Shown: positions 9,625 to 17,532 of the stretch, piece by piece
Layout: every line of letters starts with the position of its first letter
Numbering within the stretch: the first letter of the stretch is position 1
Translations under genes and position numbers: made by a program
Source: Pseudoalteromonas sp. GCY
GTDB lineage: Bacteria > Pseudomonadota > Gammaproteobacteria > Enterobacterales > Alteromonadaceae
Assembly: GCF_016695175.1 (NCBI RefSeq)
Contig: NZ_CP068023.1
Coordinates: 1,689,501-1,753,500, forward strand
Length of the DNA: 64,000 nt
Direction of reading: 5' to 3'
Notes under the pieces: model-generated
The model's database searches: none
The model's input: the letters and a program-made list of their open reading frames with translations, nothing else
Told to the model about the DNA's origin: nothing

Positions 9625-11124
9625 ATGCAACAAGAACAACAAAAACCACAACTCAGTTTTTGGCAGATATGGAATATGTGCTTTGGGTTTCTTGGGATCC
9701 AATTTGGTTTTGCACTGCAAAACGGCAATGTGAGTCGTATTTTTCAAACCCTCGGTGCCAAGGTCGACGACATCCCCATATTGTGGGTTGCAGCGCCCTT
9801 AACGGGTTTAATCGTGCAGCCAATTATCGGCTACTGGAGTGATAGGACATGGGGAAAACTTGGGCGTAGAAGACCATTTTTTTTGTGGGGAGCTATTCTC
9901 ACCACGCTATCGCTTTTCATCATGCCAAATTCTCCAACGCTTTGGATTGCGGCGGGTATGCTGTGGATAATGGATGCGTCTATCAACGTCACGATGGAGC
10001 CGTTTAGAGCATTAGTAGGTGATAATCTGAATGAAAAGCAACGTGCAACAGGTTATGCGATGCAGAGCTTTTTCATTGGTGTTGGTGCCGTGGTCGCGTC
10101 TGCGCTGCCTTGGATGATGACCAATTGGTTTGAGGTGAGTAACACAGCTCCTGCTGGACAAATTCCCGACTCGGTAAAATACGCATTTTACTGGGGGGGA
10201 GCTATCTTGTTCATCTCAGTATTGTGGACGATTCTAAAAACGAAAGAATATAGCCCTGAGCAACTCGCAGCCTTTGAACAAGCGCAAATGAATACGCAAA
10301 GCGCAACACTGTCAGACTTACCTGTGAACTTTTTAAAAGGCAGTGCGGTGAGCGGTTTAATTGGCGGTATTGTGTTGTTTGCCGTTGCACTTCTTGACCT
10401 TGAAAAAGAGCTGTATTTGCTCAGTGGGCTGCTTATCGCTTTTGCAATTGTATTTGTCATTGCGCATGTGATGCAGCAAAAACAGCGTGTAAGTAATGGT
10501 TTTTATCATGTTATTTTTGACCTATTTACGATGCCAAAGACCATGCAGCAGCTTGCTGTGGTGCAGTTTTTTAGCTGGTTTTCGCTATTTGCCATGTGGA
10601 TCTACACCACCTCAGCGGTGACGAGCTATCACTATGGTACGTCAGATGTAACGAGCAAGCTTTATAACGACGGTGCTGATTGGGTCGGGGTGTTATTTGC
10701 AGCTTACAATGGCTTTGCTGCTATTGCTGCGATGGTGATCCCATTCACGGTTAAGCACATTGGTCTCAAAGGGGCACATGCAGCTAACTTGCTTTTTGGC
10801 GCAGTGTCTTTAATTAGCTTCAAATTTATCGGTGACCCTACATTACTTTGGTTGCCAATGGTGGGCATTGGCTTTGCTTGGGCATCTATTTTGTCATTAC
10901 CTTACGCGATGTTAAGTAACGCTCTGCCAAGCAACAAAATGGGTGTATTTATGGGGATCTTTAACTTTTTTATCGTGATCCCACAATTACTCGCCGCCAG
11001 TATTCTAGGTCTAATTCTACGTCATGGTTTTGATAACCAACCGATATTCGCACTCGTCATCGGAGGCGTGTCATTTTTACTCGCTGCATTAGCTGTTTCA
11101 AGAGTCACAATAAAGGCTCAATAA
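9625..11124 (+). CDS. MFS sugar permease of the SLC45/GPH type, probable maltose/maltodextrin importer
   Basis: The 499-aa membrane protein has about 12 hydrophobic helices. The loop after helix 2 carries the GKLGRRRPF motif typical of the sucrose/maltose SLC45-like (GPH) proton symporters. It would bring maltose or short maltodextrins from the periplasm into the cytoplasm, where the alpha-glucosidase at 841-2460 acts. It is flanked within 4 bp and 10 bp by amylase and glucoamylase genes, which supports the substrate. Sucrose remains possible from the family alone. Confidence 0.88.
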   Translation: MQQEQQKPQLSFWQIWNMCFGFLGIQFGFALQNGNVSRIFQTLGAKVDDIPILWVAAPLTGLIVQPIIGYWSDRTWGKLGRRRPFFLWGAILTTLSLFIMPNSPTLWIAAGMLWIMDASINVTMEPFRALVGDNLNEKQRATGYAMQSFFIGVGAVVASALPWMMTNWFEVSNTAPAGQIPDSVKYAFYWGGAILFISVLWTILKTKEYSPEQLAAFEQAQMNTQSATLSDLPVNFLKGSAVSGLIGGIVLFAVALLDLEKELYLLSGLLIAFAIVFVIAHVMQQKQRVSNGFYHVIFDLFTMPKTMQQLAVVQFFSWFSLFAMWIYTTSAVTSYHYGTSDVTSKLYNDGADWVGVLFAAYNGFAAIAAMVIPFTVKHIGLKGAHAANLLFGAVSLISFKFIGDPTLLWLPMVGIGFAWASILSLPYAMLSNALPSNKMGVFMGIFNFFIVIPQLLAASILGLILRHGFDNQPIFALVIGGVSFLLAALAVSRVTIKAQ

Positions 11125-11134
11125 GGAGAACAAG

Positions 11135-13531
11135 ATGATTAAATTATCGACAATCGCACTTGCCTTGGTAAGTGCTGGCCTCATGGGTTGCGGATCACAG
11201 CAATCTGGCAATGAAACCCTGACGGCACCAGGTGCACCTGGCGTTAAACCTTATTGGTCATACTCTGGAAAAACGGGGATTGGTACGTCGTACGAAGCGT
11301 ACAAAGACGGCAAGTACAGCGATTCTGCGGCTACTAAAGCAGTTTCAAAGGTATGGTTTTCTGTTGCAAAAGGGATGATCACAGAGACCATGTTTGGACT
11401 TATTCACCAAGCGCAGATCAAAGACATGCAATTTATCATCGTGGGTGACGGCTTTGCAGTGAAAGAATCTGATACTGACGCCCTAGATGTCACGATTGAC
11501 TATCTTTATAAAGATGCCAGTGGACGACCGTTATCGCTGGCTTACAAAATTTTAAGCACGGACAAACAAGGTCGCTTTACCCTTGAAAAGCACATTTTTA
11601 CAGATCCAGATGGACAAACTTTGTTTGTTCGAGCAAAAGTAGATACTGATCTCAAAGATGTACAGGCTTTTGTGAACGTTAACCCATACGTGAATAACAA
11701 TGGCTTAAACGATTTTGCGAAAGTGACAGAGCAAGGTCTGTTAGCATGGGAAGGTAAGAACTATCTCTCTTTGCAGAGCAAAACCGGCTTTGTTGAAGCA
11801 TCTGTCGGTTTTACTGGCACCAGCGATAATTTAGCGGCACTTGAGTCTACAGGACATATAGCGCAAGCTTATGCGTCTACAGGCAAAGAGAGTGGCAACG
11901 TTAACTGGTTGGCAAACCTAGGACAAGTAAAGGACAGCAGCACCTTTGACCTTACCTTGAGTTTTGGTCATTCCCAGCAGCAAAGCTTTGCTGAGGGGGC
12001 AGCCACATTAGCCAAAGGTTACGATAAGGTACTGGCTGATTATAATGGCCAAGGCGAAGCGACTGGCTGGCAAGATTATCTCGAAAGTTTAGCGCCACTA
12101 AAGTCCATGACGGCAAATACCGCAGACAACGGCAAGTTACTTTACACCAGTGCGCTTGTGCTTAAGGCGCAAGAAGATAAAACCCATGCCGGTGCGCTGA
12201 TAGCATCGTTGTCAAATCCGTGGGGGGACACGGTGCCAGCAGAGCAAGGGCATACCGGCTATAAAGCAGTATGGGTGCGTGATTTTTATCAAGTGGCGAT
12301 GGCATTTTTGGCGATGGGAGATACACAAACAGCACTCACTGCTTTTGAGTATCTAGAAAAAGTGCAAGTTACGGATAAAACACCGGGTAACCATGGCGAT
12401 ACCGGCTGGTTCTTACAAAAAACGCATGTAGATGGCGAGCTTGAGTGGGTTGGTGTACAACTTGACCAAACGGCAATGCCGATTATGCTGGCATGGAAAC
12501 TGTGGCAAGCGGGGGTGCTAAGCGATGATAGACTGGTTTATTGGTACAATAAGATGTTAAAGCCTGCGGCTAACTTCTTAGTTGAAGGGGGACTGGCTAA
12601 AATATTGTGGAATGACACGCAAATCACACCGCCTGCGACGCAACAAGAGCGTTGGGAAGAGCAAAATGGCTATTCACCATCGACTACCGCGGCAATCATT
12701 GCAGGCCTGGTGACGGCGAGCGACATTGCTAAATTGGCCGGTGATAAAGCGGGACAAGAGAAATTCCTTGCGACGGCGCAGCAGTACAATCGTGACGTTG
12801 AGTCATTCATGTTCACAACCAAAGGGAGTCTGCAAAGCAAACACAGTGACGGTCAATATTTCTTCCGTATTGGACAAGACGAAGATCCTAATTCCAGTAC
12901 GACTCTAAATGCCAATAATGGCCGTAACGGAATGGATAAGAAGCAGATCATCGACGGTGGCTTTTTAGAACTCGTGCGTTACGGGGTTAGAGGGGCTGAC
13001 GCACCGAGCATCGTGGCTACCATACCCGAATACGATGATGAGTCGATAGCTGAAAACTTAAGAGTAAAATATAGCTTTAAATTTGATGGCGATGTTAATA
13101 GTTATCCGGGGTACCGCCGTTACGGTAATGACGGTTATGGTGAAGATGAGAAGCGTGGTATCAATTATGCCGAAAATGGTCAGAATACCGATGGTCAACG
13201 CGGCCGAGTGTGGCCTTTCTTTACCGGAGAGCGTGGTCACTATGATATTGCGCTGGCGCTGCTCGATGGTGAGTTAAGTGCGGATGAACAGAGCGAAATA
13301 CAAAATACTTATGTGAAGGGGATGGAGCACTTTGCTAATGAAGGCATGATGTTACCTGAGCAAGTATGGGATGGTGTGGGTAAAAATACCTTTGGCTATG
13401 AACTTGGCGAAGGAACGAACTCGGCGACGCCTTTGGCTTGGACACATGCTGAATACGTAAAGTTAGTGCGCTCTCTTAATGAAAAGCAAGTATGGGATCA
13501 CTACCCAATTGTAGAAAGTAAACTGAAATAA
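11135..13531 (+). CDS. Lipoprotein glucoamylase, GH15 (glucan 1,4-alpha-glucosidase)
   Basis: The 798-aa protein has a lipoprotein signal with lipobox LMGC (Cys19). An N-terminal beta-sandwich (about 30-290, starting APGVKPYWS) is typical of bacterial glucoamylase/glucodextranase proteins. The (alpha/alpha)6 GH15 domain follows, with AVWVRDFYQ, EWVGVQLDQTAMP, NGYSPSTTAA, RGRVWPFFTGERGHY and PEQVWDG, which include the acidic catalytic region. It releases beta-glucose from chain ends in the periplasm or at the surface. A good AAGGAG site lies just upstream of its start and a strong terminator follows its stop; it is the last gene of the operon. Confidence 0.92.
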   Translation: MIKLSTIALALVSAGLMGCGSQQSGNETLTAPGAPGVKPYWSYSGKTGIGTSYEAYKDGKYSDSAATKAVSKVWFSVAKGMITETMFGLIHQAQIKDMQFIIVGDGFAVKESDTDALDVTIDYLYKDASGRPLSLAYKILSTDKQGRFTLEKHIFTDPDGQTLFVRAKVDTDLKDVQAFVNVNPYVNNNGLNDFAKVTEQGLLAWEGKNYLSLQSKTGFVEASVGFTGTSDNLAALESTGHIAQAYASTGKESGNVNWLANLGQVKDSSTFDLTLSFGHSQQQSFAEGAATLAKGYDKVLADYNGQGEATGWQDYLESLAPLKSMTANTADNGKLLYTSALVLKAQEDKTHAGALIASLSNPWGDTVPAEQGHTGYKAVWVRDFYQVAMAFLAMGDTQTALTAFEYLEKVQVTDKTPGNHGDTGWFLQKTHVDGELEWVGVQLDQTAMPIMLAWKLWQAGVLSDDRLVYWYNKMLKPAANFLVEGGLAKILWNDTQITPPATQQERWEEQNGYSPSTTAAIIAGLVTASDIAKLAGDKAGQEKFLATAQQYNRDVESFMFTTKGSLQSKHSDGQYFFRIGQDEDPNSSTTLNANNGRNGMDKKQIIDGGFLELVRYGVRGADAPSIVATIPEYDDESIAENLRVKYSFKFDGDVNSYPGYRRYGNDGYGEDEKRGINYAENGQNTDGQRGRVWPFFTGERGHYDIALALLDGELSADEQSEIQNTYVKGMEHFANEGMMLPEQVWDGVGKNTFGYELGEGTNSATPLAWTHAEYVKLVRSLNEKQVWDHYPIVESKLK

Positions 13532-13551
13532 CAAACAGTAAGTAAGCACAT

Positions 13552-13583
13552 AAAAAATGCCGAAGATGAGTTCGGCATTTTTT
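13552..13583 (+). terminator. Rho-independent terminator of the amylase operon
   Basis: AAAAAATGCCGAA / TTCGGCATTTTTT hairpin, bidirectional in appearance. Confidence 0.9.
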
Positions 13584-13602
13584 ATTCGATTCCGCTGAAG
13601 AT

Positions 13603-13872
13603 CTAGGGCCTGTTTATCTTTCAAGTTTGTTTTTGCAGCAGTTTGATTGGTATTTATACAAGGCAGAGCCTGCGTAGCATAGTTGTTCTATGTGAGTCAG
13701 GCGATAACACAGTAGAAATGCCAATAAAGCGCTGCCCTTTGGGTTCACCTGAGTGCGCTTTGTTCATTGTTGCTCAACTTTTGCCTAGATTACTAGGCGG
13801 CAAGTCGAGCGTCGCGACCAAAACACACTCAGGAGAACAAAAATCAAACAGCAAAGGTCAAACAGGCCCTAG
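13603..13872. repeat. 270-bp non-coding element with inverted terminal repeats (MITE-like)
   Basis: The ends are a 13-bp perfect inverted repeat (CTAGGGCCTGTTT / AAACAGGCCCTAG), with weaker similarity continuing inwards. The right end stops exactly at the last base before the stop codon of the LacI gene. Internal short palindromes are visible. No transposase or credible protein is encoded. The left end closely resembles the sequence at 63665-63695, so the family is present at least twice in the window. Confidence 0.75.
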
Positions 13873-14892
13873 CTATCGCGAAGATTGTCTAACAATAAGC
13901 TTGGGCGGCAAGAGGGTAGAGGCTACCGCTTCACCTCGGATAAGCGTAAGTAAGTTATCGACCAGCATTTGTCCTGCCAATGTGGTGTTTTGCTGCACAG
14001 TAGTTAAAGAGGGAGATACATAACCCGCCGCGGCAATGTTATCAAAGCCAACGACATGCACATCATGAGGCACGCGAACGCCTGCTTCTTGAAGCGCCTT
14101 AATCGCACCAATAGCAATGAGATCGCTAGCTGCGAAAAGCGCGTTAAATTTAACATTGTTGGCGATTAATGAGCGAGTCGCATGATACCCAGAGTCTTCT
14201 GTGGAAATCGCATTTGCCATCTTACGGTCGCTCACCTCAATACCTTTTGCTTTAAGGGTGTCTCTAAAGCCTTTAAAACGCGCAAAAAACTCCGGGCTGT
14301 GATCCGAGGCATCGCCAATAAACGCACAATCTGTTCTGACCATGTCGATTAAATGCTTTGCAGCCAATACACCACCACCGTAATTGTCGCAGCTCACAGT
14401 TAGGTCTGGACGGTTATCAACCGTTGCCCCCCAACAAACAAACTTTGTGTGGTTGTCGAGTAGAGTTTGTAACTTTGACTGGTAATCGATGTAATCACCA
14501 TAGCCAAGTAAAATTAACCCATCAGCACGGTGACTATCCTCATAATCTGCATGCCAATCACTGCTCGTCGATTGGAACGATACTAAAAGGTCATAGCCTT
14601 CTTTTGCGCACGCTCGGGTAATACTGCCAAGCATACTTAAAAAGAAAGGATTAATTTGCGACTCGTCTTCTGTGGGGTCTTCAAATAACAGCAAAGCCAA
14701 TGTACTACTTTGCTGAGTGCGCAGATTACTCGCGTTTTTATCGACCTTATAGTTAAGCTTTTTAGCAATCTCATGAACGCGACGACGAGTTTCTTCGTTA
14801 ACCAAAGGGCTATTTCTTAGGGCGCGCGACACCGTAGATTGCGAAACGCCAGCATAATGGGCGATATCAAATGAAGTTGCTTTACCTTTCAT
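13873..14892 (-). CDS. LacI-family regulator, probable maltodextrin repressor
   Basis: The 339-aa protein has an N-terminal helix-turn-helix (ATSFDIAHYAGVSQSTVSRAL), hinge and periplasmic-binding-like sensor domain. I place the start at the ATG preceded by GAGAAG rather than at the upstream ATG (14931), which lacks a ribosome site. The recognition helix carries Gln-Ser where the paired LacI at 16223 has Lys-Lys, so the two should read different operators. Position next to the glucan genes suggests it binds the TGMATACRTATGYA sites; this is inference. It is divergent from glk. Confidence 0.85.
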   Translation of the reverse strand: MKGKATSFDIAHYAGVSQSTVSRALRNSPLVNEETRRRVHEIAKKLNYKVDKNASNLRTQQSSTLALLLFEDPTEDESQINPFFLSMLGSITRACAKEGYDLLVSFQSTSSDWHADYEDSHRADGLILLGYGDYIDYQSKLQTLLDNHTKFVCWGATVDNRPDLTVSCDNYGGGVLAAKHLIDMVRTDCAFIGDASDHSPEFFARFKGFRDTLKAKGIEVSDRKMANAISTEDSGYHATRSLIANNVKFNALFAASDLIAIGAIKALQEAGVRVPHDVHVVGFDNIAAAGYVSPSLTTVQQNTTLAGQMLVDNLLTLIRGEAVASTLLPPKLIVRQSSR

Positions 14893-14986
14893 GTTCTTCT
14901 CAACGCTTAAGACAGTGACATTGTCAGCCATTCAATTTTTTTTTCAACCAATTTCACCGAATTTGCAAATTTTTATTGATACAGTC

Positions 14987-15000
14987 TGACACCGGTGTCA
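14987..15000. promoter_or_regulatory. LacI-family operator TGACACCGGTGTCA upstream of glk
   Basis: Perfect 14-bp palindrome in the lacI/glk divergent region, identical to two copies before edd. It probably binds the LacI protein encoded at 16223-17242 (GluR-like by context). Confidence 0.8.
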
Positions 15001-15040
15001 TAATGTCGATGTTTTATCATTTTGTTGTCAAAACGTATTT

Positions 15041-15070
15041 GGCTGCCCTATGCCAAGGGCAGCATTTTTT
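15041..15070 (+). terminator. Terminator-like hairpin in the glk leader
   Basis: GCTGCCCT / AGGGCAGC stem followed by seven T residues, lying between the operator and the glk start codon. It may attenuate glk transcription or end a short RNA. GGCAGCC at 15159-15165 could pair with GGCTGCC at 15041-15047 as an alternative structure. Confidence 0.6.
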
Positions 15071-15210
15071 TACCAAATTAACAGAATAACAGGTAAGAGC
15101 AAAAGCCAAGGCGTGCAAATTTTGGCGAGTTGAGACAATAAATTGCAGGACGTGTGCTGGCAGCCCTGATGTTAGCCCAAGCATAATCGCAGTGATAAAG
15201 AGATAATAAT

Positions 15211-16212
15211 ATGAGCCAGACAACAAGCCATTCATCCGTGCCGTTTGAGCCGATTGTCGTTGCCGACATCGGGGGAACAAACGCCAGATTTGCAATCGTG
15301 TCAGATTTTGATACGCGCACTAACCATTTTGTAATTACGCATCAAGCCACTTTTCCTAGTGCTGAATTCCAGTCTTTTGAATCCGCTATCCAAAAATATT
15401 TAACTGAGCTACCTGTTGCGCAACCAAGCAGAGCATGCCTCGCGGTTGCCGGTCCTATCAAATCTCAGCAAGTTCATTTAACTAATTTAGGTTGGCATTT
15501 TAATTCCGAAGACATCAAAGCTCAGTTCGATTTTGCCGAACTTGCCGTGATCAACGACTTTGCTGCCTTTGCCTATGCGGCGCCCTACTTAGCACTAGAG
15601 AAAAACCTAGTGATTAAGCAAGGTCAGCCTGAGCTAGGTGCAAATATCGGCGTAATGGGTCCTGGCACTGGATTTGGTGCAGCTTGTCTTGCTAGAGATA
15701 TTAACGGCAGCGCGGTGATGAGCTGTGAGGCAGGGCATATCTCACTTGCACCGGTTACTACCTTAGATAAAGAGCTGTTAACGGTACTGCGCGCGAGTAT
15801 TCAACATGTCTCAGTCGAGACGGTGTTTTCAGGCCCAGGTATTGCGAGACTCTACAAAGCCATGGCAGAAGTGCGTGGTGAGCAAGCTAAAGATCTTAAT
15901 GCGGCGCAGATCAGTGCGCTCGCGAAAGAATGCAAAGTGTGCGATGCAACATTGAGTCACTTCTGTGACTGGATGGGTAGTGTGGCTGGTGATTTAGCAC
16001 TAACTTTTGGTGCCTTAGGTGGTGTTTATATAGGTGGTGGGATCTTGCCGAGGATGAAAGAGCGATTGCAAGCAAGTAGCTTTGTTGAGCGCTTTACCGA
16101 AAAAGGCATGATGTCACAGTACACGAGCCAAATTCCAGTTACTTTGGTGGTACAAGATAATATCCCACTGATTGGTGCAGCAGCATGTATTCATGAGCGA
16201 CGCCGGGCTTAA
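15211..16212 (+). CDS. glk: Glucokinase
   Basis: The 333-aa cytoplasmic kinase phosphorylates glucose to glucose-6-phosphate with ATP. The phosphate-binding motif VVADIGGTNARFAIV lies near the N-terminus, followed by VINDFAAFAYA with the catalytic Asp, a GPGTGFGAA loop and the conserved CEAGHISLAP segment. Free glucose made by the glucoamylase and alpha-glucosidase would enter metabolism here and then flow into the Entner-Doudoroff genes downstream. A GATAAAGAGAT sequence precedes the ATG. A LacI gene follows 10 bp after the stop. Confidence 0.95.
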   Translation: MSQTTSHSSVPFEPIVVADIGGTNARFAIVSDFDTRTNHFVITHQATFPSAEFQSFESAIQKYLTELPVAQPSRACLAVAGPIKSQQVHLTNLGWHFNSEDIKAQFDFAELAVINDFAAFAYAAPYLALEKNLVIKQGQPELGANIGVMGPGTGFGAACLARDINGSAVMSCEAGHISLAPVTTLDKELLTVLRASIQHVSVETVFSGPGIARLYKAMAEVRGEQAKDLNAAQISALAKECKVCDATLSHFCDWMGSVAGDLALTFGALGGVYIGGGILPRMKERLQASSFVERFTEKGMMSQYTSQIPVTLVVQDNIPLIGAAACIHERRRA

Positions 16213-16222
16213 GGGAAAATCG

Positions 16223-17242
16223 ATGAAAAAAGTAACTATTAATAGCGTTGCCGAATATGCCGGAGTGTCTAAAAAGACAGTATCTCGGGTATTAAATAAC
16301 GAGCCAAATGTTAGTCCAGCAACGCGGGAAAAAGTCCTGAAGGTCTTTGAAGAGCTGAATTATAAGCCTAACCCTATTGCACGCGGTTTGGCACAAAATC
16401 GTAGCTTTATCATCGGTTGTTTATACGACAACCCATCAAAAAGCTATATCACGCGAGTGCAAAGTGGTGCGCTAGAAGCGTGTCAGAAACATAGTTACAA
16501 TTTATTGATACATCCTTGTGAACTGCGCGGCCAAGACCTTATCGACAATGTTGATCAGCTGCTTACCACATCGAGACTTGACGGTATTGTGCTTACTCCG
16601 CCGTTTTCAGACTCCAACGAGCTTATTGCTTTTCTAAAGCAGCGTAATATTCCCTATGCACGCGTTGCTTCAGCCATTGAAGGCGATGATTCGATTTCAA
16701 TTCGCAGTAATGACGAGCAGGGCGCTTTTGAGTTAACCGAGCACCTGATCAATTTAGGTCATACCGAAATTGCCTTTATTAAAGGTCACCCTGATCACAG
16801 TGCCACAGAAAATCGTTTCTCTGGTTACCAAAAAGCACTAGCAAAGCATGGTATAGAATATCGAGAGCGGTTAGTTGCAGAAGGTAACTTTAGTTATCAC
16901 TCAGGTGCAGACAGTGCAAAAGCTATATTGGACTTAGAGCCAAGACCAACGGCTGTATTTGCATCAAACGACTACATGGCTGCAGCAGTGTTAAAACTTG
17001 CTACGCAGCGAGAGATCAAAGTGCCCGAGCAGTTATCTATTGCTGGGTTTGATAACGCACCTATCGCAAGGCATATTTGGCCGGGTCTGACGACGATAGC
17101 ACAGCCTGTGGAAGAAATGACTCGGATAGCGGTAGAAGAGCTGATTAAGCATATATCTCAGCCGCAAGAAGCACCGTTTCAGCAAGTTTTAGAAGCTAAG
17201 CTCATCACTCGAGAGTCGACGAAAGCGCGCTCGAATTCATAA
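16223..17242 (+). CDS. LacI-family regulator of glucose/Entner-Doudoroff genes (GluR-like)
   Basis: The 339-aa repressor has the helix-turn-helix VAEYAGVSKKTVSRVL and a LacI-type sensor domain ending with the usual SIAGFDNAPIA and LTTIAQP motifs. A longer frame starting inside glk exists, but this ATG is preceded by AAGGGAAAAT. Co-transcription with glk and identical palindromes before glk and edd make it the likely binder of TGACACCGGTGTCA. The name GluR-like is from context. The effector, probably a sugar phosphate or glucose, cannot be read. Confidence 0.88.
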   Translation: MKKVTINSVAEYAGVSKKTVSRVLNNEPNVSPATREKVLKVFEELNYKPNPIARGLAQNRSFIIGCLYDNPSKSYITRVQSGALEACQKHSYNLLIHPCELRGQDLIDNVDQLLTTSRLDGIVLTPPFSDSNELIAFLKQRNIPYARVASAIEGDDSISIRSNDEQGAFELTEHLINLGHTEIAFIKGHPDHSATENRFSGYQKALAKHGIEYRERLVAEGNFSYHSGADSAKAILDLEPRPTAVFASNDYMAAAVLKLATQREIKVPEQLSIAGFDNAPIARHIWPGLTTIAQPVEEMTRIAVEELIKHISQPQEAPFQQVLEAKLITRESTKARSNS

Positions 17243-17267
17243 CTTTTTCAATTTTTATACTTGCCCC

Positions 17268-17298
17268 AAAGCCCAACGCTTAGCCGTTGGGCTTTTTA
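17268..17298 (+). terminator. Rho-independent terminator after the second LacI gene
   Basis: AAAGCCCAACG / CGTTGGGCTTTTT hairpin. Confidence 0.88.
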
Positions 17299-17356
17299 TT
17301 TTCGGTGGTTATAATTTGGTCATTTTAAAAAGTTAGACTAAATTTATAAGAAGGGT

Positions 17357-17370
17357 TGACACCGGTGTCA
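17357..17370. promoter_or_regulatory. LacI-family operator TGACACCGGTGTCA, distal copy before edd
   Basis: Perfect palindrome identical to the glk site. Its centre is 33 bp (about three helical turns) from the next copy, a spacing that would put both repressors on the same DNA face. Confidence 0.8.
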
Positions 17371-17389
17371 GCTTTATGCGTAAATATAG

Positions 17390-17403
17390 TGACACCGGTG
17401 TCA
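17390..17403. promoter_or_regulatory. LacI-family operator TGACACCGGTGTCA, proximal copy before edd
   Basis: Second tandem copy. Its right end overlaps the TCAGGTT arm of the first leader hairpin (17401-17426). Confidence 0.8.
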
Positions 17404-17507
17404 GGTTGGGGTGAGAGACAACCTGATAGCGTACCTTTGAACGGGTAAATCAAAGCAGCTCTGTACAAGGATTACCACGAATGCTGGTAATCGTGCAGAG
17501 CCTTTTT
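17401..17507 (+). promoter_or_regulatory. Hairpin-rich edd leader ending in a terminator-like structure
   Basis: Three successive inverted repeats are seen: TCAGGTT/AACCTGA (17401-17426), CTTTGA/TCAAAG (17435-17455), and a compound stem GCTCTG plus GATTACCA pairing with TGGTAATC plus CAGAGC (17458-17501) followed by CTTTTT. The last looks like an intrinsic terminator placed inside the 5' leader of edd. Attenuation or an unnamed structured RNA is inferred. Confidence 0.5.
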
Positions 17508-17532
17508 CCTCTAACACTAGAGAGTCAGTAAT

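Noticed and set aside
13603..13872. CRISPR array or tRNA-linked attachment site
   Set aside because: No regularly spaced repeats and no tRNA gene; the structure is a single pair of inverted ends.
13643..14023. 126-aa plus-strand frame downstream of the glucoamylase
   Set aside because: It runs through the MITE-like element and then antisense to the LacI gene.
15078..15320. Minus-strand frames over the glk leader
   Set aside because: Composition and lack of a ribosome site mark them as shadows of glk and its structured leader.
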